A stretch of 22,130 bases of DNA from an uncultured Verrucomicrobiota bacterium (GTDB lineage Bacteria > Verrucomicrobiota > Kiritimatiellia > RFP12 > UBA1067). The notes beneath the pieces were generated by a model. That model ran no database searches. It worked only from the letters and a program-made list of their open reading frames with translations, and was not told the DNA's origin. How positions within the stretch are numbered: position 1 is the first letter of the stretch; the number at the start of each line of letters is the position of its first letter. Where the stretch lies: positions 1 to 22,130 of the forward strand of contig CAMPAA010000020.1 in NCBI GenBank assembly GCA_946631345.1, in the 5' to 3' direction. Positions 12,957 to 20,441 of this stretch are shown piece after piece. A program made the position numbers and the translations under genes.

Positions 12957-14956
12957 CGAGAGTTAAGACAGGTGCGATGCTGGCTGCGGTCGCCGTTGCC
13001 GTTTCGGCTTCGGCGGTCGAGGTGGGGGATGTGCTGCGTTTTGCGGGTGACGGCGGGCTCCGCGAGGTTGCGGTGGCGCGTATAATCTCCGACAAGACCT
13101 TCTGCGGTTCGCTTGACGGCTACGCCGGATCGTTCAACGCGACCATCGTTGAAACCGACGACGGATGGACTGCGGATATCGACGACTGGCGCACAAGACG
13201 CACATGGAGCGTGGTCAAGACCGCGAATGGAACGGAAGTGCGGGTCAAGGTCAAGCCGGCATCGCGGCGATGCGGGTGCAGGATGGCAAGGCGCTCCGCC
13301 GCAGCGATGGGTGGGTTGCCTCGTCTGGCGAAGAAATCGGCCGGCGGCCTTACCGCCGGTTGGGAAATCGATCCGGTGACGAACGAGGTGGATGTGCTGG
13401 TTGTGTTCGACAGCACGGCCGTGGCGTGGCTTTCGTCGCAGGACAGGACGCCATCCTCGTTTGCGCAGTCGCAGATCGACAAGATGAACATGGTGCTGGC
13501 GAACAGCGGACTGGCCGACGAGTTCAAGATGCACCTTTGCGGCGCATTCGAGGCGGAGTTCGATGTCACGAAAGACTGCGGATCCGATCCGGACAGCGTG
13601 CTTCTGGAGCTGCTAGACCTTGCAGTCGACGGCAGGGACGAGGTGTGGAAGGCCATCCGCAACGAGCGTGAGCGCGTGGGTGCGGATATCGTCATGATCC
13701 TGGCAAACACCAAGCCGGCGATCCCTGCATACGAGGTGGGCGGCACGATCGGGGTGAGCTATGGACTGGAGAACGATTTTGTCAACGGGAAATACGGCTT
13801 GGCGAAGTTGCAGCTCGACGTGTTCCGCGATGTCGCCTATGGGGCATGCGACATACGCCAGGTGGAGCTGGATAACACGTTCAGCCACGAAGTGGGCCAT
13901 ATCATGGGTGCGGGACATTCGGACATCCTTGATCCAGAATACTCCATGCCGGGGCCGCAGCTCTTCCCCTACTCAAGCGCGCTCATGTACAACGATGCCG
14001 TGGATGGCGAATACTATTTTACCGTGATGGGATACGACTCAGTTGACAGCTCCCCGGACTCTCCCTACTACATTGAGGTGCCGTACTACTCTTCGCCCTC
14101 GCTTCGGCATCCAGATACCGGCAGCCCGCTCGGCGATGCGAACCACGACAACGTGCGATCGCTGCGCCAGACGTATGCGGTCATCTCGCAGTATCGCGTG
14201 CGCCGCTACAGCGCTCCGCAGCCCGTTCCCAAGCTTGAGGTGCCTGAGGAATGGCTGAAGGCCCGCTCCTTGCGTGGCAGGGCCTTCCGTACCGCGCAGT
14301 CATCGTCCGAGGTCGTCGGCATATTAGATGTCAAATGCGGCAAGGCAAACAAGAAGAGCGGTCTGGCAAAGATCTCCGCCATCCTGACAGGCATCGACGG
14401 CAAGAAGAAGAAATTCAAGGCGAGGTCGGTTGACGTGAGGGCTGACGAAGTGACAGTGAAGTGGGGTGATGGAGCGGACGCGCTGAGCGTGACCATCAAG
14501 GGCGGCACCTTCGGCGGCGGCATCTCGTCTGATGGAGGTTTCGGCGTGGCATCGTCCACAGTAGGCGGCGAACTCCGGAAGAAGGCCGTGTTTCGGTGCG
14601 AAGAGCCTGCGGAGCGGGTCAATGGGCTTGCGGTGTGGCGCTGGCCGGACGGGGAGCCGGTGGAAATGGTTGGCAGGAAATGGAAATGCGCCAAGGCGGC
14701 GAAAGTGAAGTGGCAGCAGATTGCCGACGGCTCTGCCGATGGCCAGAACCTCTGCAACCTGAAGTTTTCCTACAACCCGAAAGTCGGCACGTTTAAGGGT
14801 TCCTTCAAGCTGTACCTTCTTAGGGAGGGTGCGGTCAAGGGGCTGAAAGCCACGGCCAAGATTACAGGTGTTGTGGTGGACGGTGCCGGATATGGGCAGA
14901 TGATGGTCAAGAAGGAAGGCCCCTGGGCTGCGTCGGTGCAGGATGCGACGGACTGA
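12953..14956 (+). CDS. Secreted metzincin-type zinc metalloprotease with C-terminal accessory domains
   Basis: The 667-residue protein has a signal peptide (TGAMLAAVAVAVSASA, cleavage near 20) and a propeptide-like region (about 20-140). A catalytic domain follows (about 145-430) with HEVGHIMGAGH at residues 312-322, the full HExxHxxGxxH zinc motif of metzincins. Zinc ligands are His312, His316 and His322 and the catalytic base is Glu313. A downstream Met (SALMYND or TVMGYD) can form the Met-turn. The reprolysin-like M12 group is the best fit. The C-terminal 230 residues hold a Lys-rich beta domain (KCGKANKKSGLAKISAIL) and a second one (FKGSFKLYLLRE, ITGVVVDGAGYG); I associate these with exported Kiritimatiellota-type proteins. 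I start at ATG 12953, giving an ATGA overlap with the HEAT gene and a good signal peptide. Confidence 0.82.
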   Translation: MTRVKTGAMLAAVAVAVSASAVEVGDVLRFAGDGGLREVAVARIISDKTFCGSLDGYAGSFNATIVETDDGWTADIDDWRTRRTWSVVKTANGTEVRVKVKPASRRCGCRMARRSAAAMGGLPRLAKKSAGGLTAGWEIDPVTNEVDVLVVFDSTAVAWLSSQDRTPSSFAQSQIDKMNMVLANSGLADEFKMHLCGAFEAEFDVTKDCGSDPDSVLLELLDLAVDGRDEVWKAIRNERERVGADIVMILANTKPAIPAYEVGGTIGVSYGLENDFVNGKYGLAKLQLDVFRDVAYGACDIRQVELDNTFSHEVGHIMGAGHSDILDPEYSMPGPQLFPYSSALMYNDAVDGEYYFTVMGYDSVDSSPDSPYYIEVPYYSSPSLRHPDTGSPLGDANHDNVRSLRQTYAVISQYRVRRYSAPQPVPKLEVPEEWLKARSLRGRAFRTAQSSSEVVGILDVKCGKANKKSGLAKISAILTGIDGKKKKFKARSVDVRADEVTVKWGDGADALSVTIKGGTFGGGISSDGGFGVASSTVGGELRKKAVFRCEEPAERVNGLAVWRWPDGEPVEMVGRKWKCAKAAKVKWQQIADGSADGQNLCNLKFSYNPKVGTFKGSFKLYLLREGAVKGLKATAKITGVVVDGAGYGQMMVKKEGPWAASVQDATD

Positions 14957-14974
14957 TAAGATGGTGCATGTGGC

Positions 14975-16279
14975 ATGGAGGCAGCGCGCAAAATAGGTGA
15001 CTACCGCATTGTCGGGCGGCTCGGCAAGGGCGGGATGTCCGAAGTGTTTGAGGCGGAGCACGTGCGCCTCGGCACGCGCCATGCGGTGAAGTGCTTCACG
15101 TATGGCAAAGATGTCGAGGGTGTGCGCGAACGTTTCCTGGTGGAAGGGCGTCTGCTTGCGACGCTATCCCATCCGAGGATAGTGCGCGTGACCGACTTTG
15201 GAGTGGCACCTGACACGAACCAGCCCTATTTCGTCATGGATGTCGTCACCGATAAGCACGGCAAGGCGCGTTCGCTTGCGGATGTAATTGATGATGGCGT
15301 GGACGAGGCTCAGATCGCCACGTGGTACGATGACCTGCGTGAGGGGCTTCAGTACATCCACTCGAAGGGCATAGTCCACCGCGACCTGAAGCTGGAGAAC
15401 ATCCTTATCGGCCCCGACGGCCATGTGGTTCTGACTGATTTCGGCATATCTAAGGTTGCCGGTTGTGCCGATGACGGAACTCGCATAGTCGATCCAGTGC
15501 AGACGGTGGTTCTGCTGAAGGACGGGAAACGCCCGGTTATGGGCTCGATAGGGTACATGGCCCCGGAGCTGGAGATGGGGGTGGCGGCATCGCCGGAGAG
15601 CGACTACTACGCACTTGGCGTGGTTGTGTTCCGCCTGCTCACCGGGATGTGGTGCGATGCGCGAACGGATGTCATCGGTGCGCTGGAGACGTATGACCCC
15701 GTGTGGCGGCAGATCGTCCCCTCGCTGCTGCACACCCATCCTCAAGGCAGGAAGTGCCTGTCATGGCGGGAGCTGAAGGACCTCGAAACCGATCGGCAGT
15801 TGGATGAGATACGGCGTGCTCGCCGCCTGGCGGTGCTTTGCGCCGCCTTGACGGCGGTTGCGGTATGCGGAGTAATTGTATGCGTGTGGCGCGATGGCGT
15901 CCAGAGGGTGAAGCTGGCCGAACAGAGGGCTGAGCTGGCGGTGCAGAAGAATCTGCCGACGTTCGACGAGCTTTTCGCCTTGCCGAAAGATGCGCCGGAG
16001 GACGACTCTTCGGGCCGGGCGACACGTGAAGCGCTGGAAATTGCGCTGCCCGACGCATGGATGCTGGCGCATGAAATCGTGGAGGAGCTGTACAGGAAAC
16101 GGATCACCCGCGACAAGGCCATGGCAGACATGGAGAAGATGGCCGGTCGGGCAAGGCAGGAAGACCAGAGTCTCTTCGACGGATTCCCAAATTACATTCC
16201 GAATGGCGAGTATGGTGCATTGGCTGAGCTGCTCACGAATGCCGTGCAGCGGCTGAAAGAACGGGAGGTAAGACCATGA
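14975..16279 (+). CDS. Transmembrane Ser/Thr protein kinase (Hanks type)
   Basis: A 434-residue kinase. The cytosolic catalytic domain spans about 9-270: glycine loop LGKGGMSEVFEA at 16-27, ATP-binding Lys39 (AVKCF), HRDLKLEN with catalytic Asp137, DFG at 155-157 and an APE at 196-198 (YMAPELE). All key residues are intact, so it should be active. One hydrophobic helix (about 285-305, LAVLCAALTAVAVCGVIVCV) is followed by a 130-residue alpha-helical C-terminal part probably outside the inner membrane, which could be the sensor. The gene starts 18 bases after the protease. Its stop overlaps the sigma-factor ATG (ATGA). No good ribosome-binding site precedes ATG 14975, which suggests dependence on upstream translation. 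The likely substrate is the adjacent sigma factor or the HEAT protein, by inference. Confidence 0.93.
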   Translation: MEAARKIGDYRIVGRLGKGGMSEVFEAEHVRLGTRHAVKCFTYGKDVEGVRERFLVEGRLLATLSHPRIVRVTDFGVAPDTNQPYFVMDVVTDKHGKARSLADVIDDGVDEAQIATWYDDLREGLQYIHSKGIVHRDLKLENILIGPDGHVVLTDFGISKVAGCADDGTRIVDPVQTVVLLKDGKRPVMGSIGYMAPELEMGVAASPESDYYALGVVVFRLLTGMWCDARTDVIGALETYDPVWRQIVPSLLHTHPQGRKCLSWRELKDLETDRQLDEIRRARRLAVLCAALTAVAVCGVIVCVWRDGVQRVKLAEQRAELAVQKNLPTFDELFALPKDAPEDDSSGRATREALEIALPDAWMLAHEIVEELYRKRITRDKAMADMEKMAGRARQEDQSLFDGFPNYIPNGEYGALAELLTNAVQRLKEREVRP

Positions 16280-16962
16280 GTGCATTTCCTGTAACATCAG
16301 CGACTCTGATCCAGAAGATCAAGACGCTTCGTCCAGGAGCCGACAATGCGGCGTGGGTTCGCTTCTGGGACACCTACTCCGGTGCAATCCGGCAGTTTGC
16401 CGCCCGCAAGGGCGGAGAGAGCAATGCCGACGATATCGTAATGGCCGTTCTCGGAAAGCTGGTGGACGTGCTGCGTTCCGGCCAGTACACGTCGGATAAG
16501 GGGGCTTTCCACTCCTATCTTTCCGTGATGATCCTCAATGAGGTGCGCATGCTGCATCGCCGGGAGGCCGTGAGAAAGGCCGACCAGCGCATTTCGCTTG
16601 ACATGGAGGTGCAGAGCGACGGTGGGTCGCATGGCCGCTCCAGCACGTTTGCCGATACGCTTTCGCCAGAGTCGCTTTCGCCGGATGCGAACGTTTCGCG
16701 GGCGGCGTCTCCAAACGACCTCGACGACGACTGGCGGCAGTCGATCCTCAGGAGCGCCGTTGACCATGTGCTGACGAAGACGGCGCTTTCCCGGCGCGAC
16801 CGCGATGTCTACCGCGAGTATGTGCAGGAGGAGCGTTCCATAGACGAGGTCGCCGAGAAGTACCGCATCTCGCGCAACATGGTGAGCCAGATTAAGACGC
16901 GCATAAACCGGCGTATCGTGGCGGTCGGACAGGAGCTTCTGGCACGCTTTCAAGAGCTGTAG
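16276..16962 (+). CDS. ECF-like sigma-70 family RNA polymerase sigma factor
   Basis: The 228-residue protein has sigma region 2 at about 30-105 (DDIVMAVLGKLVDVL, then FHSYLSVMILNEVRMLHRR) and sigma region 4 at about 170-220 (LSRRDRDVYREY, and a helix-turn-helix in IDEVAEKYRISRNMVSQIKT). The linker between them is long and rich in Ser, Asp and Pro (about 110-160), offering possible phosphorylation sites. There is no anti-sigma gene; the partner is the kinase, whose stop codon overlaps this ATG (ATGA). Kinase-linked ECF groups are known in Planctomycetes and Actinobacteria, where phosphorylation replaces anti-sigma control. This could be the same logic, by inference. It is the last gene of the run that begins at fabD. 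Confidence 0.87.
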   Translation: MSAFPVTSATLIQKIKTLRPGADNAAWVRFWDTYSGAIRQFAARKGGESNADDIVMAVLGKLVDVLRSGQYTSDKGAFHSYLSVMILNEVRMLHRREAVRKADQRISLDMEVQSDGGSHGRSSTFADTLSPESLSPDANVSRAASPNDLDDDWRQSILRSAVDHVLTKTALSRRDRDVYREYVQEERSIDEVAEKYRISRNMVSQIKTRINRRIVAVGQELLARFQEL

Positions 16963-16990
16963 GATAGTGCCGTCCGTATTCCCCAACTTA

Positions 16991-16999
16991 TGGTATAAT
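16991..16999 (+). promoter_or_regulatory. Extended -10 promoter TGGTATAAT
   Basis: An exact TGGTATAAT (in TTATGGTATAATACG) lies 78 bases before the decarboxylase ATG at 17078, giving the longest leader in the window (about 70 bases). The leader holds a small CTCC/GGAG hairpin near 17020 and an AAAAGGTGG ribosome-binding site. There is no -35 match (CGTCCG at the expected place). Confidence 0.8.
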
Positions 17000-17077
17000 A
17001 CGCGCCGCTTTTGAACTGCTCCTTGTGGAGTATGGAACTCGAGCTGTTATTCACTATCGTAAAAGGTGGTCAATCAA

Positions 17078-18559
17078 ATGGCAAGAACCGTACCTTCGAG
17101 GGCGGAAGATGCAATGCGCGCACGGCAGTCCCGGACTCCGCTTGCGGATGCGCTCGACGCGCAACGCATCAACCGGCTCGCGCATTTCGACGTCCCTGGG
17201 CACAAGGGCGGGCGGATGAACCCAGAGCTTCCCGAGTATTTCGGCAAACTCTGCATGTCGCTGGACGTGAACTCTATGAAGCCGCTCGACAACCTCGGGC
17301 ATCCGGTTTCCGTAATCAAGGACGCCCAGGAGCTGGCCGCCGAGGCGTTTGGCGCGGACAATGCGTTCTTCATGGTGAACGGCACCACCTCCGCCGTGCA
17401 GACGATGATCTGGGCCACCTGCGGTCGTGGCGACAAGATCATACTGCCGCGTAACGTCCACCGCAGCGCCATAAACGCTCTCGTCGTGAACGGCGCCGTG
17501 CCGGTGTACATTAACCCCGGGCGCAACGCGCGCCTCGGCATCCCGCTCGGCATGGGCGTGGCTGACGTTAAGCGCGCGATCAAGGATCATCCTGACGCCA
17601 AAGCCATTCTCGTAAACAACCCCACCTACTACGGAATATGCTCCAACCTGGTTGAGATCGTAAGGCTGGCGCACGCCGCAGGGATGCTGGTGCTGGCTGA
17701 CGAAGCGCACGGCACGCACTTCTACTTCCACGATGAGCTGCCCATCTCCGCGATGGCGGCGGGATGCGACATGGCGGCCGCATCGCTCCACAAGACCGGC
17801 GGCAGCCTCACCCAAAGCTCCATCCTCCTCACGCGCAGGCCGGTCAATCCCGACTACGTGCGCCAGGTCATCACGCTCACGCAGTCCACGTCTGCCTCGT
17901 ATCTGCTCCTGTCGTCGCTGGATATCGCCCGCCGCTCGCTCTATTTCAAGGGCCGCGCAATGTACCAGAAGACGATGGAGTTCGCTGACTACGCTCGCGA
18001 CGAGATCAACGACCTGGGCGGCTACCATGCGTTCGGGCCGGAGCTCGTTGACGGCGATGCGGCCTTCGCCTTCGATCGCACCAAGCTGTCGGTGCATACG
18101 CGTGACATCGGGCTGGCAGGCATCGAGGTCTACGACCACCTCCGCGACGACTACGGCATCCAGATCGAGTTCGGCGACATCGGCAACCTTCTCGCGATCC
18201 TTTCGGCGGGAGACAGGATGATGGACGTGGAGCGGCTGATCTCCGCGCTCGCCGAGATCGAGCGCCTGCACGCGCGAAGCGCGGCGGGACTCTTCGACCA
18301 TGAATACATTGACCCCGTGATAGCAATGGCACCGCAGGATGCCTTCTACGCCAAGAAGCGCCGCGTGCCGATGGAGGATTCCACGGGCCTTGTCGCAGGT
18401 GAGTTCGTGATGAGCTATCCGCCAGGCATCCCGATCGTAGCCCCTGGCGAACGCATCACGCCCGACATCCTCGAGCATATCCTTTTCGCGAAGGAGAAGG
18501 GCTGCTTCATGACAGGCACGGAGGATATGAACCTCGACTACATCCAGGTAGTGTGCTGA
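17078..18559 (+). CDS. speA: Orn/Lys/Arg decarboxylase, SpeA-type (probable arginine decarboxylase)
   Basis: A 493-residue PLP-dependent fold-type I decarboxylase, close in length and motif order to the Bacillus biosynthetic arginine decarboxylase SpeA. Visible features are FDVPGHKGG near the start, MVNGTTSA in the cofactor pocket, ADEAHGTHFYFHDELP carrying the PLP Asp, and Lys239 in SLHKTGGSLTQSS forming the Schiff base. The C-terminal EFVMSYPPGIPIVAPGE is also typical. It lacks the N-terminal wing domain of inducible E. coli enzymes, consistent with a biosynthetic polyamine role. Arginine is the favoured substrate, but lysine or ornithine cannot be excluded from sequence. I start at ATG 17078, eight bases after AAGGTGG; the in-frame GTG at 17066 lies inside that site. 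It stands alone between two promoters. Confidence 0.88.
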   Translation: MARTVPSRAEDAMRARQSRTPLADALDAQRINRLAHFDVPGHKGGRMNPELPEYFGKLCMSLDVNSMKPLDNLGHPVSVIKDAQELAAEAFGADNAFFMVNGTTSAVQTMIWATCGRGDKIILPRNVHRSAINALVVNGAVPVYINPGRNARLGIPLGMGVADVKRAIKDHPDAKAILVNNPTYYGICSNLVEIVRLAHAAGMLVLADEAHGTHFYFHDELPISAMAAGCDMAAASLHKTGGSLTQSSILLTRRPVNPDYVRQVITLTQSTSASYLLLSSLDIARRSLYFKGRAMYQKTMEFADYARDEINDLGGYHAFGPELVDGDAAFAFDRTKLSVHTRDIGLAGIEVYDHLRDDYGIQIEFGDIGNLLAILSAGDRMMDVERLISALAEIERLHARSAAGLFDHEYIDPVIAMAPQDAFYAKKRRVPMEDSTGLVAGEFVMSYPPGIPIVAPGERITPDILEHILFAKEKGCFMTGTEDMNLDYIQVVC

Positions 18560-18581
18560 ACGGGCGAAAAGGGCGGCCCTG

Positions 18582-18590
18582 TGGTATAAT
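18582..18590 (+). promoter_or_regulatory. Extended -10 promoter TGGTATAAT of alaS-lpxB
   Basis: An exact TGGTATAAT lies 21 bases before the alaS ATG at 18612, predicting a leader of about 14 bases with AAAGGTG as ribosome-binding site. The -35 position (GGGCGA) shows no match. Confidence 0.8.
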
Positions 18591-18611
18591 ATCGCGCCTG
18601 AAAGGTGAAAC

Positions 18612-20414
18612 ATGAACAAGTTGACTGCTGACGAACTCAGAGAAGCATACCTGTCCTTCTTCGAATCGAAGGGCCATACGCGCATTCCGGGCGCTTCCGT
18701 CATTCCGGAGAACGATCCTACCGTCCTTTTCACGACGGCTGGCATGCATCCGCTGGTGCCGTACCTCATGGGGCAGATGCCGCATCCTGCGGGCACCCGC
18801 CTCACCGACGTGCAGAAGTGCATCCGCACCGGCGACATCGACGCCGTTGGCGACAGCGCCCATCTCACCTTCTTCGAGATGCTCGGCAACTGGTCCCTCA
18901 ACGACTACTTCAAGCCGGAGGCGATAGCGTGGAGCTTTGAGTTCCTGACGGCCAAGCTCGGGTTCGACCCGAAGGATCTCTACGTGACGGTGTTCGCCGG
19001 GGAGGACGGCATCCCGCGCGACGACGAGGCGATCGAGCTGTGGAAGCAGCAGGGCCTGCCCGACGATCACATCTTCCCGCTACCGCGCGAGGACAACTGG
19101 TGGGGGCCTGCCGGGACGACCGGCCCGTGTGGACCCGACACGGAGATGTTCATCGACACCGGCAAGCCGAAATGCGGTGATGGATGCCGCCCCGGATGCC
19201 ACTGCGGCAAGTACATCGAGATCTGGAACAACGTGTTCATGCAGTACAACAAGAACGCGGAGGGGAAGTTCGAGCCGCTCGGGCGGCACAACGTCGATAC
19301 CGGCATGGGCGTCGAGCGCACCGTGTGCATGCTCTCCGGTCTTCCCACGGTGTTCGACACCGAGATATTCGCGCCAATCATGGCAAAGATTGACGAGCTT
19401 TCCACCACCAAGCCGGACGACCCGGAGCAGACGCTGCGTGCCCGGCGCATCATCGCCGACCACATGCGTACCGCCACGTTCATACTATGCGACCCGAAGG
19501 GCGGCGTGAAGCCGGGCAACATCGGCGCGAACTATGTACTGCGGCGCCTCATCCGCCGCGCCGTGCGCTACAGCCGCTTCCTGGGCATCGCCCCTGGATT
19601 CACGGTGAAGCTCGCAGAGACCATCTGCGAAAAATACCGGCATGTATATCCGGAGCTGGCGGAGAACCTCGCCTCCTGCAAAAACGACCTGGAGGCCGAG
19701 GAGAACCGCTTCAACCAGACCCTCGACAAGGGCGCGGCGATGTTCGCCAAGGTTGCGGAGCAGCTTAAGCTTCACAATCAGACGCAGATCAGCGGCAAGA
19801 CGGCGTTCAAGCTGTACGATACGTTCGGCTACCCGCTGGAGATGACGCTTGAGCTCGCAAAGGAGCAGGGTCTTGAAGTGGATGTAGCCGGATTCGAGGA
19901 GGCGAACCTCAAACACCAGGAGCTGTCGCGTACGACTTCCGCCGGCTCCTTCAAGGCGGGGCTGCAGGATAACTCCGAGGTGGTCACCCGCATGCACACC
20001 GCCACGCATCTTCTCCATGCCGCGTTGCACAGGGTGCTTGGGCCGACGGCGAACCAGAAAGGATCCAACATCACGGCGGAACGCCTGCGCTTCGACTTCA
20101 CGTGGCCGGAGAAGATGACCGATGAGCAGATTGCCGCCGTCGAGAATCTGGTCAACGGATGGATCGCCCAGGGCATCGACGTAACCCGTAAGATGACCAC
20201 GGTGGAGGCGGCCAAGGCCGAGGGCGCTATGGCACTCTTCGGTTCGAAGTACGGCGATCAGGTGTCGCTCTACACCATAGGCGATGTATCCAAGGAGATA
20301 TGCAGCGGCCCGCATGTGCAGAACACGAAGGAGCTTGGCAGCTTCAAGATACTGAAGGAGCAGTCCTCCTCCGCGGGCGTGCGCCGCATCAAGGCCGTGA
20401 TCGGCAACATGTAG
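18612..20414 (+). CDS. alaS: Alanyl-tRNA synthetase, short form lacking C-Ala domain
   Basis: The 600-residue cytosolic enzyme charges tRNA-Ala. The class II core is intact: LFTTAGMHPLVPYL, THLTFFEMLGNWS-type motif 2 and the IEIWNNVFMQYN and NVDTGMGVER motifs. A Cys-rich insert (KCGDGCRPGCHCGK, about 190-203) could bind zinc. The editing-domain zinc/active-site residues are present as H462-x3-H466 (HTATH) and C564-x3-H568 (CSGPH). Unlike the common form of about 870 residues, it has no C-terminal C-Ala/DHHA1 domain. It also lacks the FYAESGGQxGD barrel segment normally placed just before the editing domain. A short AlaS class of about 595 residues is known, so this is probably functional, not truncated. 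Clean start, AAAGGTG ribosome-binding site; lpxB follows after 27 bases. Confidence 0.92.
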   Translation: MNKLTADELREAYLSFFESKGHTRIPGASVIPENDPTVLFTTAGMHPLVPYLMGQMPHPAGTRLTDVQKCIRTGDIDAVGDSAHLTFFEMLGNWSLNDYFKPEAIAWSFEFLTAKLGFDPKDLYVTVFAGEDGIPRDDEAIELWKQQGLPDDHIFPLPREDNWWGPAGTTGPCGPDTEMFIDTGKPKCGDGCRPGCHCGKYIEIWNNVFMQYNKNAEGKFEPLGRHNVDTGMGVERTVCMLSGLPTVFDTEIFAPIMAKIDELSTTKPDDPEQTLRARRIIADHMRTATFILCDPKGGVKPGNIGANYVLRRLIRRAVRYSRFLGIAPGFTVKLAETICEKYRHVYPELAENLASCKNDLEAEENRFNQTLDKGAAMFAKVAEQLKLHNQTQISGKTAFKLYDTFGYPLEMTLELAKEQGLEVDVAGFEEANLKHQELSRTTSAGSFKAGLQDNSEVVTRMHTATHLLHAALHRVLGPTANQKGSNITAERLRFDFTWPEKMTDEQIAAVENLVNGWIAQGIDVTRKMTTVEAAKAEGAMALFGSKYGDQVSLYTIGDVSKEICSGPHVQNTKELGSFKILKEQSSSAGVRRIKAVIGNM

Positions 20415-20441
20415 CGGCAGCGGAACCGCCTGGAACCGCCG

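Noticed and set aside
13081..13086. TATAAT inside the protease gene
   Set aside because: It lacks the TGG extension found at all seven other sites and lies within coding sequence, so an internal promoter is not supported.
17066..17077. Upstream GTG start for the decarboxylase
   Set aside because: The GTG is part of the AAGGTGG ribosome-binding site serving ATG 17078; the same reasoning removed GTG 4031 for the RCK gene.
17032..17454. An out-of-frame ATG-started frame beginning in the decarboxylase leader
   Set aside because: It overlaps the true gene for most of its length, has no ribosome-binding site and gives an Arg/Ala/Gly-rich product typical of a shifted frame.
17054..18901. A 615-codon open frame on the minus strand
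   Set aside because: It is antisense to the PLP decarboxylase and the start of alaS; it has no family resemblance and crosses a clear promoter region.
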